Source of the DNA: Glycomyces luteolus | GTDB taxonomy: Bacteria > Actinomycetota > Actinomycetes > Mycobacteriales > Micromonosporaceae | Direction: 5' to 3' | DNA: 64,000 nucleotides | Assembly (NCBI RefSeq): GCF_027622875.1 | Contig: NZ_JAPZVP010000010.1 | Span: 62,001 to 126,000, forward strand | In this document: positions 54,699 to 62,856 of the stretch, piece after piece | Layout: each line of letters begins with the position of its first letter | How positions within the stretch are numbered: position 1 is the stretch's first letter | Translations under genes and position numbers: made by a program | The notes under the pieces: generated by a model | The model's input: only the letters and a program-made list of their open reading frames with translations | Databases searched by the model: none | Told to the model about the DNA's origin: nothing

Positions 54699-55949
54699 TC
54701 ACTCGAACAGGGCGCGCCCCCACCAGTCGTCAGCGTCGGCGACGCCGGGCGGGCACGCGAAGACCGCGGAGGACGTGTGCTTGATGTACTCGTTGAGCAC
54801 GTCGTTCTGGGCGAGCGCCTGCTGGACGGGGACGAACCCGGTGGCCGGGTCGCGCTGGTAGGCGATGAAGAACAGGCCGGCGTCGAGGCGCCCGAGCTCG
54901 TCGCTGCCGTCGACGAACGAGTAGCCGCGCCGCAGCATGCGGGCGCCGCCGTGGCTGGTCGGGTGGGCGAGTTTGATGTGGGCGTTGACGGCGATGGCGG
55001 GGGCGCCGTCGTGGACGGCGTCGAAGTCGGGTTCGTCGAACTCGCCGCCGCCGCTGAGGGGCGCGCCCTCGGCCTTGTCGCGGCCGATGATGGCCTCCTG
55101 CTCGGCGAGCGAGGTGCGGTCCCAGGTCTCGATCATCATGCGGATGCGGCGGGTGACCATATAGGACCCTCCGGTCATCCAGGCGGCCCCGTCGCCCTCG
55201 GGGGCCCACAGGTGCTCGGCGAGCAGGTCCTCGTCTTCGGCCTTGAGGTTGGCGGTGCCGTCCTTGAAGCCCATGAGGTTCCGCGGGGTCGCCTGCGCGA
55301 GCGAGGTCGAGGAGGTGCGGCCGAAGCCGAGCTGCGACCAGCGGATCGCGACGGTGCCGAAGCCGATGCGGGCCAGGTTGCGGACGGCGTGCACGGCGAT
55401 CTGGGGGTCGTTCGCGCAGGCCTGGATGCAGAGGTCGCCGCCGGAGATCGCCGGGTCGAGGTCGTCGAGCGGGAAGCCGGGGAGGTCGGCGAGGGCTTCG
55501 GGGCGCTTGGCGGCGAGGCCGAACCGGTCGGCGCCGTCGGCGTCGGTGAACAGGCCCGGCCCGACGCCGAAGGTGAGGGTCAGGCCCGAGGGCGGCAGGC
55601 CCTGGGCCTCGCCGGTGTCGTCCGGCGGGGCGTAGTAGTCGCCGCCGGAGGCCCCGCCGGGCCCGGCGAAGTGGGCGCCGCCCCGGCGGGGGGGGGGGGG
55701 CGGCGCGGCCGTGTGGGGGTCGATCAGCTCGTCGCGGTCGGAGGTGATGACGTCGAACGCGGCGAAGTGCAGCCGGTCCTGGGCCGGGGTGACGATCCCG
55801 GCCTGGTGCTCGCCGTAGAACTCGATCGCTTCGGCGGCCGGGTCGGCGGCCTGCGCGGACGGTTCCGGGAGCAGCCGCGAGGCGGCGAACCCGGCTCCGG
55901 CCCCGGCGATGCCGGCGGCTCCGAGACCGATGGCGTGGCGTCGTTTCAC
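54699..55949 (-). CDS. efeB: Dye-decolourising peroxidase / deferrochelatase EfeB
   Basis: A 416-residue haem peroxidase exported by Tat (MKRRHAIGLGAAGIAGAGAG). The DyP GxxDG motif is in NLMGFKDGTANL, and TGGSYMVTRRIRMMIETWDR follows. EfeB oxidises ferrous iron or strips iron from haem for the EfeUO importer. The GTG start at 55949 has GGAGGAGAGGA upstream. It is last in efeU-efeO-efeB, 31 bases after efeO. In a surface loop, a 13-G run (55688-55700) codes for five Pro; the frame is kept, but the run length should be verified. Confidence 0.93.
   Translation of the reverse strand: MKRRHAIGLGAAGIAGAGAGFAASRLLPEPSAQAADPAAEAIEFYGEHQAGIVTPAQDRLHFAAFDVITSDRDELIDPHTAAPPPPPRRGGAHFAGPGGASGGDYYAPPDDTGEAQGLPPSGLTLTFGVGPGLFTDADGADRFGLAAKRPEALADLPGFPLDDLDPAISGGDLCIQACANDPQIAVHAVRNLARIGFGTVAIRWSQLGFGRTSSTSLAQATPRNLMGFKDGTANLKAEDEDLLAEHLWAPEGDGAAWMTGGSYMVTRRIRMMIETWDRTSLAEQEAIIGRDKAEGAPLSGGGEFDEPDFDAVHDGAPAIAVNAHIKLAHPTSHGGARMLRRGYSFVDGSDELGRLDAGLFFIAYQRDPATGFVPVQQALAQNDVLNEYIKHTSSAVFACPPGVADADDWWGRALFE
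55688..55700. other. 13-G homopolymer inside efeB
   Basis: A run of 13 G on the plus strand, coding for consecutive Pro on the minus strand within AAPPPPPRRGGA, a non-conserved loop. The reading frame stays open on both sides. It may be real slippage-prone DNA or a base-calling artefact. Confidence 0.6.
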
Positions 55950-55980
55950 TTCGCGTCCTCTCCTCCGTGCGGCGGTGCCG

Positions 55981-57114
55981 TTATTCGGCGACGACCGCGG
56001 CGACCTTGCTGACTTCCTCGCCGAGCGCGTTGATGGCGTTCGAGAGGGCCTGCAGCTCGTCCTCGCTGAGCTCGTTGTGGAGCTTCCAGCCGTCGTCCAC
56101 GCGGTGGACCTCCAGGGCCGCCCAGGCGGCGGCGAAGCGCTCGTCGAGGGCGGCGACCAGTTCGGGGTCGCGCTCTTCGAGGACGGGGCGCATGGAGGCG
56201 ATCGCGGCCTCGGAGCCTTCGAGGTTGGCGGCGAAGTCCCACAGGTCGGTGTGCGAGTAGCGGTCCTCCTCGCCGGTGATCTTCGAGGTGGCGATCTCGT
56301 CGAGGAGTTCCTTGGCGCCGTTGGCGAGCTGCAGCGGGGAGAGCTCCTCGGCCTCGGCGCGGGCGACGACCTCCTGGACGTCGGTCATGAGCTGCTCGGC
56401 GATCGGAGCCGATGCCGAGACGTCGCCGGTGATCCACAGGTCGTATTCGAGCTTGTGGAAGCCGGTGAATGCCGGGTCGGTGGGCCCGGCGGGGTAGTCG
56501 TCCTCGCGGGCGTCGACCTTCGGGTCGAGGTCGCCGAAGATCTCGGCGACCGGCTCGATGCGCTCCCAGTAGGTGCGGGCGACCGGGAACAGCGCCTTGG
56601 CCGTCTCGATGTCGCCGGCGATCACCGCGTCGGTGAACAGCCCGGTCTGCTCGACCAGCGCGGTCGACTGGTTGTGCACGTATTCCTTATAGGAGTCGAC
56701 GGCGCTTTGGAGGGCCTCGTCCTCGGTGAGGTTCGCGGCCTCGCCGGTGACGGTGAAGGCGCTGCGGATCCCGTCGCCGGTCATGCCGGGCTTGCACGCG
56801 GTCTCGTACTCGTCGGCGGGCAGCTCGACGATGAGCTCGCGGGTCAGGCCCGGGGTGATGTTCTCGACCTCGCCCATGACGCGGTTGCCCTCGGCGTAGA
56901 CGTAGAACTCGGTGACCTTGGCGCCCTCGTTCTTGACCTGGAACGTGACGGTCCCGGCCTGGGCCTCGGACACGGCGACCTCGCAGGCGTCGTCGCTCGC
57001 GACCACCTCGATCGGGCCGTCGGCGGACTCCTCCGCGGGCTCCTCGGTGCAGGCCGCGACGGCGGCGAGCGTGGCGGCGGCAGCGGCGAGGGCCGCGATC
57101 CGGTGGTGGCGCAT
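55981..57114 (-). CDS. efeO: Iron-uptake lipoprotein EfeO
   Basis: A 377-residue periplasmic component of the Efe ferrous/ferric iron importer. The signal ends in a lipobox (LAAVAACTEE, Cys22). An N-terminal cupredoxin-like domain (about 35-125, VTFQVKNEGAKVTEFYVYAE) is followed by the M75/imelysin helical domain with the metal motif HxxE in FTGFHKLEYDLW and the family end NELSEDELQALSNAINAL. It delivers iron to EfeU. It lies 7 bases downstream of efeU. Confidence 0.95.
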   Translation of the reverse strand: MRHHRIAALAAAAATLAAVAACTEEPAEESADGPIEVVASDDACEVAVSEAQAGTVTFQVKNEGAKVTEFYVYAEGNRVMGEVENITPGLTRELIVELPADEYETACKPGMTGDGIRSAFTVTGEAANLTEDEALQSAVDSYKEYVHNQSTALVEQTGLFTDAVIAGDIETAKALFPVARTYWERIEPVAEIFGDLDPKVDAREDDYPAGPTDPAFTGFHKLEYDLWITGDVSASAPIAEQLMTDVQEVVARAEAEELSPLQLANGAKELLDEIATSKITGEEDRYSHTDLWDFAANLEGSEAAIASMRPVLEERDPELVAALDERFAAAWAALEVHRVDDGWKLHNELSEDELQALSNAINALGEEVSKVAAVVAE

Positions 57115-57121
57115 GGTTCTC

Positions 57122-57973
57122 CTATTCGGACTTCTCGCCCGACGGGGCGGGTACGGGTGCGGGCGCTTGCCGGGGGCTCCTGCGGGGCAGCAGGAACAGG
57201 ACCAGGACGGGCACCAGGTAGGCGGCCCAGGCGATCGTCTCGACGACGGTGGGGGTCGGGGTCAGGTTGAACATGCCGGAGAGGACCTCGGCGTACCAGG
57301 TGCCGGGCGGGAACACGGCGGACACGTCGAAGGCGATGTCGTTCAGACCGGGGAGGTCGCCCGCCTCCTGGAAGTCGTGCACGCCGTACTTGAGGAGCCC
57401 GGCGGCCACGAAGATGAGCAGGACGCCGGTCCAGGTGAAGAACCGGGTGAAGTTGACGCGGATCGCGCCGTGGTAGAGGCCGAACCCGATGACGATCGCG
57501 ACGGCGATGCCGCCGCCCGCGGCGCCGAGCGACGCGGCGGGGTTCTCGGCGAAGTCGACCATGGAGTAGAGGATGAGCGCGGTCTCGAGGCCTTCGCGGA
57601 CGACCGCGAGGAAGGCGATGAGGACGACCGCGAAGGGCCCCATGCCGATCGCCTCGGACAGCTGCTCCCTCAGGTGCGCGGCGATGCGCTTGGCGGCCAC
57701 GCGCATCCAGAAGATCATCCAGGTCACGAAGGCCACGGCGAGCACCGATGTGATCGCCTCGAAGCGCTCCTGGCCGGTGAAGCTGAGCTTCGTGCTGCCG
57801 TACTGGAGCGCGGCTCCGGCGCCGATCGAGAGCGCGACCGCGACGGCGACGCCGCCCCACACGTGCGGCAGGTACCGGCGCTGGTCGGTCTTGACGAGGA
57901 AGGCCACCAGGATGCTGACGACCAGCACCGCTTCGAGGCCTTCGCGGAGGCCGACGAGGAAGGTCGCGAACAT
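57122..57973 (-). CDS. efeU: Iron permease EfeU (FTR1 family)
   Basis: A 283-residue oxidase-dependent iron permease of the FTR1/Fip1 family with seven membrane segments. Both diagnostic REGLE motifs are present: VGLREGLEAVLVV near residue 10 and AVVREGLETALIL near residue 126, whose Glu residues coordinate iron. First gene of efeUOB. An IdeR/DtxR-type iron box lies about 42-60 bases upstream of the ATG, so iron repression is expected. Confidence 0.96.
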   Translation of the reverse strand: MFATFLVGLREGLEAVLVVSILVAFLVKTDQRRYLPHVWGGVAVAVALSIGAGAALQYGSTKLSFTGQERFEAITSVLAVAFVTWMIFWMRVAAKRIAAHLREQLSEAIGMGPFAVVLIAFLAVVREGLETALILYSMVDFAENPAASLGAAGGGIAVAIVIGFGLYHGAIRVNFTRFFTWTGVLLIFVAAGLLKYGVHDFQEAGDLPGLNDIAFDVSAVFPPGTWYAEVLSGMFNLTPTPTVVETIAWAAYLVPVLVLFLLPRRSPRQAPAPVPAPSGEKSE

Positions 57974-58014
57974 GGGGCTCCAGAGCGGGGACGCTGAGTA
58001 AGGGCCTCCCTAAT

Positions 58015-58033
58015 TTAGGTTAGGCAACCCTTC
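58015..58033 (-). promoter_or_regulatory. IdeR/DtxR-type iron box
   Basis: TTAGGTTAGGCAACCCTTC matches the 19-bp consensus TTAGGTTAGGCTAACCTAA well in its left half and centre, and lies upstream of efeU. Iron-loaded IdeR would repress the operon. Confidence 0.75.
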
Positions 58034-58080
58034 CGCATCAAGACCCCGAAGGTTGCGGTTTCGCCTCGACGGCGGCCGTC

Positions 58081-60054
58081 TCATCTGCGGACGTGGCGCA
58101 GCGGCGGCGGCTCGGTGCTCTCGCCGAGGATCCACGGCACGATGCAGACCATGACGCCCGGCTCGTACTTGAGCTGGCGGCGGATGGCCTTCGTGGTCTG
58201 GTTGTGCAGCAGGTTGGTCGACCAGTTGAAGTAGCCGCGCGCGAGGCGGCCGGGCTGCGGGCCCTGACCGACCACGTACTCGGGCAGGTAGACGGTGACG
58301 ACGTCGCGCGGGGCGTCGCGGCGCAGGGCCTTCACGTAGTCGACGATCGGGCCGGTGATCTCGCGGTACGGGGAGTCGACCACGGTGAGCGGCACCTTGA
58401 TCCCGCGCCGGTCCCATTCGGCGAGGAGCTGGCGGGAGGCGGCGGCGTCGACGTTCACCGAGAGGCCGGTGATCGTGTCCGGGCGGGTGGCCTTGGCGTA
58501 GGAGAGCATCCGCATGAGCGGCAGGTTGACGCTGGAGACGAGCACGATCGCGTGGTTGCGGGCGGGCAGGCGGGGTTTGCCGTGCGGGAGCTCGATCTCA
58601 TCGCGCACGGCCGTGTAGTGCTGCGCGATGAAGCGCATGAGCAGGTAGCAGCCGCCGATGATGAGCACGGCGATCCAGCCGCCGCGCCGGTAGTCGGTGA
58701 GGGCCACGATCACCAGCACCGTGCCGCAGGCCAGGACGGCGAGCAGCGCGGTGGCGAGGGCGCGGCGGGCCCGCGAACGGCGGGCGGCGTCGCGTTCGAC
58801 GCCGAGGACGCGCCGCCAGTGGCGGACCATCGCGGCGTTCGCGAGGACCATCGAGAGGAAGACGCCGACGATGTACAGGCCCATGAGCTCGTAGGTGCGG
58901 CCGCCGAAGAGCACGACGAGGAGCGCGGCGGCGACGGCGAGGATGAGGATGCCGTTGGAGTAGACGAGCCGGTCGCCGCGCTTGTGGAGCTGGCGGGGCA
59001 GCAGCGAGTCCTCGGCGAAGACCGAGGCGAGCTGCGGGAAGCCGACGAACGCGGTGTTGGCGGCGAGGAGGAGGACCCCGGCGGTGGCGAGCATGATCGG
59101 GGTGACGGCGGCGGGCGAGGCGTCGAAGACGGTGTCCGCGAGCTGCGCGAGGAGGGTGCGCTGGAGGTCGCCCGCAGCGCCGGGCTCGGCGGAGGACTGG
59201 GCGCCCGCGAGGTAGGCGAGGACGACGAGGCCCGCGAACAGGGCGACCGTGGTCCCGCCGACGGCGGTGATCGCGGCGGCGGCGTTGCGGCCGCGCGGGG
59301 GCTGGAAGAAGCGGACGCGGGTCGTGAACGTCTCGATGCCGGTGACGGCCACCGATCCGGCCGCGAAGGCCCTGGCGCACAGGATGAACAGGGCCGCGGA
59401 GGTCCATTCGCGGTCTTCGGCCGTGGTGAGGTCGGCGGTCGCGGCGGTGAGGTCCTCCCCCGCGCCGATGCGGATGAGGCCGACGATGAGCAGCGCGGCC
59501 ACGCCTGCGACGAACGCGACCGTGACGGCCGCGGCGAAGCGGCCGGAGACGCGCAGGCCGCGCAGGTTCAACGCGGCCAGGACGACGATCGCGGCGGCGG
59601 CGACCCATTCGCGCCAGGGGCCGAGGCCGGGCACGAGCACGTCGAGGGCGGCGACGGCGGCGGAGGCCGAGACGGCCACCGTGAGGATGTAGTCGAGGAC
59701 GAGCGCGGCGGCGGCGAGGCGGCCCGCGCCGGGCCCGAAGTTCGCGGCGACGACCCGGTAGTCCCCGCCCCCGCCCGGGTAGGCCTGCACCGTGTACCGG
59801 TAGGAGGCGATCACGGCGACCATGACGGCGGCGACGGCGAGGCCCGTCCACACCGAGTACGCGTAGGCGGCGGTCCCGGCCGTGCCGAGAACGAGGAAGA
59901 CCTGCTCAGGGGCGTACGCGAGCGAGGAGATCGGGTTGACCGCGAGCAGCGGGATGGCGTACCGCTTGGACAGCGCCAGCGAGGGCGGCCGCTGCCCGGA
60001 GGCGAACGGCTCGCCCACGAGCAGCCGTTTGAAGACGGACAAGGACCGGGTCAC
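58081..60054 (-). CDS. APC-superfamily permease
   Basis: A 657-residue transporter with about twelve membrane segments. The N-terminal ALSKRYAIPLLAVNPISSLA and the segment YPGGGGDYRVVAANFGPGAG are typical of a subfamily of APC amino-acid permeases related to KUP-type K+ carriers. A soluble C-terminal domain (about 500-657, NHAIVLVSSVNLPLMRMLSY, then GPIVDYVKALRRDAPRDVVT) resembles a universal-stress-like nucleotide fold. By position it corresponds to Rv2690c, which neighbours ceoBC in M. tuberculosis, hinting at a link with K+ homeostasis. The start is GTG 60054. Confidence 0.85.
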   Translation of the reverse strand: MTRSLSVFKRLLVGEPFASGQRPPSLALSKRYAIPLLAVNPISSLAYAPEQVFLVLGTAGTAAYAYSVWTGLAVAAVMVAVIASYRYTVQAYPGGGGDYRVVAANFGPGAGRLAAAALVLDYILTVAVSASAAVAALDVLVPGLGPWREWVAAAAIVVLAALNLRGLRVSGRFAAAVTVAFVAGVAALLIVGLIRIGAGEDLTAATADLTTAEDREWTSAALFILCARAFAAGSVAVTGIETFTTRVRFFQPPRGRNAAAAITAVGGTTVALFAGLVVLAYLAGAQSSAEPGAAGDLQRTLLAQLADTVFDASPAAVTPIMLATAGVLLLAANTAFVGFPQLASVFAEDSLLPRQLHKRGDRLVYSNGILILAVAAALLVVLFGGRTYELMGLYIVGVFLSMVLANAAMVRHWRRVLGVERDAARRSRARRALATALLAVLACGTVLVIVALTDYRRGGWIAVLIIGGCYLLMRFIAQHYTAVRDEIELPHGKPRLPARNHAIVLVSSVNLPLMRMLSYAKATRPDTITGLSVNVDAAASRQLLAEWDRRGIKVPLTVVDSPYREITGPIVDYVKALRRDAPRDVVTVYLPEYVVGQGPQPGRLARGYFNWSTNLLHNQTTKAIRRQLKYEPGVMVCIVPWILGESTEPPPLRHVRR

Positions 60055-60191
60055 AACCCTGGACCTTACTCGCCGGGGCGGCTCCCCAGGTCCGACGGCC
60101 GGGACCGCTCCGGGCGGTTGCGGAGCCGCTTCGGCGCGGCGGGCGGGGATCCGATTCGGACGGATGCGGTGCGGCTGAAGGGGTGCCGAGA

Positions 60192-60220
60192 GCCGGGACC
60201 CGTTTCGGGCGGGTCCCGGC
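60192..60220 (-). terminator. Terminator of LD-carboxypeptidase gene
   Basis: GCCGGGACCCG / CGGGTCCCGGC with a 7-base loop, 8 bases past the stop codon at 60229. Confidence 0.7.
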
Positions 60221-60228
60221 GTGCGGGC

Positions 60229-61269
60229 TCAGTCCGCGACCGCGGCTTCGATCGTCAGCGTCCCGGCGTCGGTGTCGAGCACGGCTTCGGAGCCGAGCGG
60301 CATGACGCGCGGGTCGAGGCCGTGGCCGACCTTGAGGCCGCCGAGGACCGGGATGCCGAGACCGCCGAGGCGGTCCATGAGGACTTCGTTCATGGTCCAT
60401 TCGCCTTCGGTGTACTCGTCGTGCTCGTACGGCGTGAACTGGCCGACGGCGATCCCGGCGAGGCCGTCGAAGTGCCCGGCGCGCGTGAAGCGGGTGAGCA
60501 TGCCGTCGATCTTGTAGCGGGACTCGTCGGTGTCCTCGATGAAGAGGATCGCGTCCTCGAGGTCCGGCAGGTGGTTGTCGTCGGGTTCGGCGTCGAGGAG
60601 CGAGAGGTTGCCGCCGTAGAGGAGGCCGGTCGCGGTGCCGGGGACCTCGACGGCCGCGGTGGGCTCGAGCGGGTCGCGCTGCAGGACGACCGGGTCGGCG
60701 GTCATGAGGGCCGTGCGCAGCGATTCGGCGGTCGCGGCGGTGTTGTTGGAGGACCAGGCGACCATCGGGGAGTGCAGGCTCGAGAGGCCGGTGTGGTGGT
60801 GAACGGCGAGGTGGAGCGCGGTGATGTCGGAGTAGCCGACGATGAGTTTCGGGTGGTCCTCGAGCCCGTCGAAGTCGACCTCGTCGATGATGCGGGTGGT
60901 CCCGTAGCCGCCGCGGGCGGTCATGACCGCTTTGGCCTCAGAGTGGTCGAGCGCGTATTGGAGGTCGGCGAGGCGGTCGGCGTCGGGCGCCGAGAGCCAG
61001 CCGTAGGTGTCGAGCGCGTGCTCGGTGAGTTCGACTCGCAGGCCCCAGCCTTCCAGGATGGCGATGCCTCTGGCGACGGCCGCGGCCGTGGTGGGCCCGC
61101 CCGGCGCGGGAACGACGACGAGGTCCCCGGGGACGAGCTTGGAGGGTTTGCGGGTCTTGTTCTTCTCGGCCCGGGCGGGAGCGGACTGGGCCGCCGCGGC
61201 GACGGCGCCGGCGGCGATGCCGCCGATGAGGGTGCGTCGGGAGAGGAGGGGACGGGGGTCTTGGCGCAT
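60229..61269 (-). CDS. Tat-exported LD-carboxypeptidase (S66 family)
   Basis: A 346-residue serine peptidase of the MccF/LdcA family, which hydrolyses L,D peptide bonds in murein peptides or detoxifies peptide-nucleotide antibiotics. The Tat signal reads LLSRRTLIGGIAAGAVAAAA. Family motifs include VVPAPGGP, MTARGGYGTTRIIDEVDF, the nucleophile Ser in IVGYSDITALHLAV and the late GLAGIAVGQF and LKVGHGLDPRVMPLG with the catalytic His. Most LdcA enzymes are cytosolic; export here suggests murein trimming at the wall. It is divergent from ceoB. Confidence 0.92.
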   Translation of the reverse strand: MRQDPRPLLSRRTLIGGIAAGAVAAAAQSAPARAEKNKTRKPSKLVPGDLVVVPAPGGPTTAAAVARGIAILEGWGLRVELTEHALDTYGWLSAPDADRLADLQYALDHSEAKAVMTARGGYGTTRIIDEVDFDGLEDHPKLIVGYSDITALHLAVHHHTGLSSLHSPMVAWSSNNTAATAESLRTALMTADPVVLQRDPLEPTAAVEVPGTATGLLYGGNLSLLDAEPDDNHLPDLEDAILFIEDTDESRYKIDGMLTRFTRAGHFDGLAGIAVGQFTPYEHDEYTEGEWTMNEVLMDRLGGLGIPVLGGLKVGHGLDPRVMPLGSEAVLDTDAGTLTIEAAVAD

Positions 61270-61439
61270 CGGAGCTCCTTCGGATCGGCAGGGTTCTCCT
61301 CACTAGACGCGTGAGAGGGTCGCTTCCGTACCCCCTTGGCGGTTTTTCTCGGCGTCCCGCACTCGAAGCGTCCCGGCCGGGCGCCGCCGGGAGCGCGGTA
61401 TGGTCACGAGATCAGCGAGAGAACAAGGGGTGGAGCCGG

Positions 61440-62108
61440 GTGCATGTGGTGATCATGGGCTGCGGCCGCGTGGGTTCGTCCCTGGCGCGGAGCCTGGTGG
61501 AGCGCGGGCACACGATCGGGATCATCGACCAGAACCCGAAGGCCTTCCGCCGCCTCGGTCCCGACTTCGACGAGACCACGGTGCGCGGCGTGGGCTTCGA
61601 CCGGGAGGTCCTGGCCAAGGCCGGCATCAACCGGGCCGACGCGTTCGTCTCGGTCTCCTCGGGCGACAACTCGAACATCATCGCCGCGCGGGTCGCCCGC
61701 GAGAACTACGGCGTCCCCAACGTGATCGCCCGCATCTACGACCCGCAGCGCGCCAGCGTCTATGAGCGCCTTGGCATTCCGACCGTCGCGACGGTGCGGT
61801 GGACGGCCGACCGGCTGCTGCGCCACCTGCTGCCGGCGGACCAGGAGCCGCTGTGGCGCGACCCGACGGCGACGCTGTCGATGATCGAGGTCCTCTGCGA
61901 CGACGCCTGGTACGGCTCCGCGCTGTCGCATCTGGAGCAGGCCACCGGCCACCGGGTCGCGTACATCACCCGCTTCGGACGCGCGACGCTGCCGACCCCC
62001 TCGACGGTGCTGCAGGACGGCGACCAGGTGTACATGCTGGTCGCCGACGGGGACGAGGAGAAGATCCGCGAGATCGCGGGCGTCGCCCCGCAGGGAGGTG
62101 CCGCATGA
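61440..62108 (+). CDS. ceoB: TrkA-type K+ uptake regulatory protein CeoB
   Basis: A 222-residue RCK (TrkA-N plus TrkA-C) protein. The N-terminal nucleotide-binding loop is HVVIMGCGRVGSSLARSLVE, with IIDQNPKAFRRL for the ribose. The TrkA-C region (about 130-215) ends in LQDGDQVYMLVADGD. NAD(H)- or ATP-dependent gating of a Trk/Ktr K+ channel is the family role; no channel gene lies in the window. The GTG at 61440 matches the family start; frames upstream are unsupported. It overlaps ceoC by four bases. Confidence 0.92.
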   Translation: MHVVIMGCGRVGSSLARSLVERGHTIGIIDQNPKAFRRLGPDFDETTVRGVGFDREVLAKAGINRADAFVSVSSGDNSNIIAARVARENYGVPNVIARIYDPQRASVYERLGIPTVATVRWTADRLLRHLLPADQEPLWRDPTATLSMIEVLCDDAWYGSALSHLEQATGHRVAYITRFGRATLPTPSTVLQDGDQVYMLVADGDEEKIREIAGVAPQGGAA

Positions 62109-62770
62109 GGGTCGCCATCGCCGGGGCCGGGAACGTCGGCCGGTCGATCGCCGCGGAGCTGGTGGGCAACGGCCACCAGGTGCTCCTCATCGAACGCGAC
62201 CCCGATTCGATGCGGCCCGAGCGGGTCCCGGAGGCCGAGTGGCTGCTCGCGGACGCGTGCGAGCTGGAGAACCTGCGCCAGGCCCACTTGGAGGGCTGCG
62301 ACGTGGCCGTGGCCGCCACGGGCGACGACAAGGTGAACCTGGTGGTGAGCCTCTTGTCGAAGACCGAGTTCGCGGTGCCGCGCGTGGTCGCCCGCGTGAA
62401 CCGGGCCGAGAACGAGTGGCTGTTCAACGAGGAGTGGGGCGTGGACGTCTCGGTCTCCAAGCCGCGGCTGCTGGCCGCGCTCGTGGAGGAGGCCGTGAGC
62501 GTCGGCGACCTGGTGCGGCTCTTGAGCTTCCGCCAGTCGCAGGCGAACCTCGTCGAGATCACGCTGCCGCTCGACGCCCCGCATGTGGGCAGCCGGGTGG
62601 CCGAGGTGCCGCTGCCGCACGACGTGGCGCTCGTGGCGATCATCCGCGGCCGCCGCGTCATCGCCCCGAGCCCGGACGACACCCTGGAATCCGGTGACGA
62701 GCTGGTGTTCGTGTGCAATGAGGACGCCGAAGAGTCGACCCGCTCCGTCATCCTGGGCAAACGCCGGTAA
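62105..62770 (+). CDS. ceoC: TrkA-type K+ uptake regulatory protein CeoC
   Basis: A 221-residue second RCK protein: MRVAIAGAGNVGRSIAAELV at the N-terminus, ATGDDKVNLVVSLLSKTEFA in the fold, and a TrkA-C domain (about 135-218) ending LESGDELVFVCNEDAEES. CeoB and CeoC probably form a heteromeric gating ring for the same K+ transporter. The ATG overlaps the ceoB TGA (ATGA). The pair matches Rv2691/Rv2692 in order and coupling. Confidence 0.93.
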   Translation: MRVAIAGAGNVGRSIAAELVGNGHQVLLIERDPDSMRPERVPEAEWLLADACELENLRQAHLEGCDVAVAATGDDKVNLVVSLLSKTEFAVPRVVARVNRAENEWLFNEEWGVDVSVSKPRLLAALVEEAVSVGDLVRLLSFRQSQANLVEITLPLDAPHVGSRVAEVPLPHDVALVAIIRGRRVIAPSPDDTLESGDELVFVCNEDAEESTRSVILGKRR

Positions 62771-62812
62771 ATCCCGCCGCTTCGGGCTTTACAGGCGTGA
62801 GCGTCGCAAGAT

Positions 62813-62832
62813 ACATTGAAGGTTCTCAATGT
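62813..62832 (+). promoter_or_regulatory. Inverted repeat upstream of LPMO gene
   Basis: ACATTGA-AGGTTC-TCAATGT is a perfect 7-6-7 inverted repeat just before the CebR-like box, in an AT-rich stretch. It may be a second operator or part of the promoter. Confidence 0.45.
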
Positions 62833-62842
62833 TCCTATTATT

Positions 62843-62856
62843 TGGGAGCGCTTTCA
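62843..62856 (+). promoter_or_regulatory. CebR-type operator over the LPMO start
   Basis: TGGGAGCGCTTTCA matches 12 of 14 positions of the CebR palindrome TGGGAGCGCTCCCA that controls cello-oligosaccharide genes in streptomycetes. It overlaps the ribosome site (GGGAG) and the A of the start codon. Confidence 0.7.
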
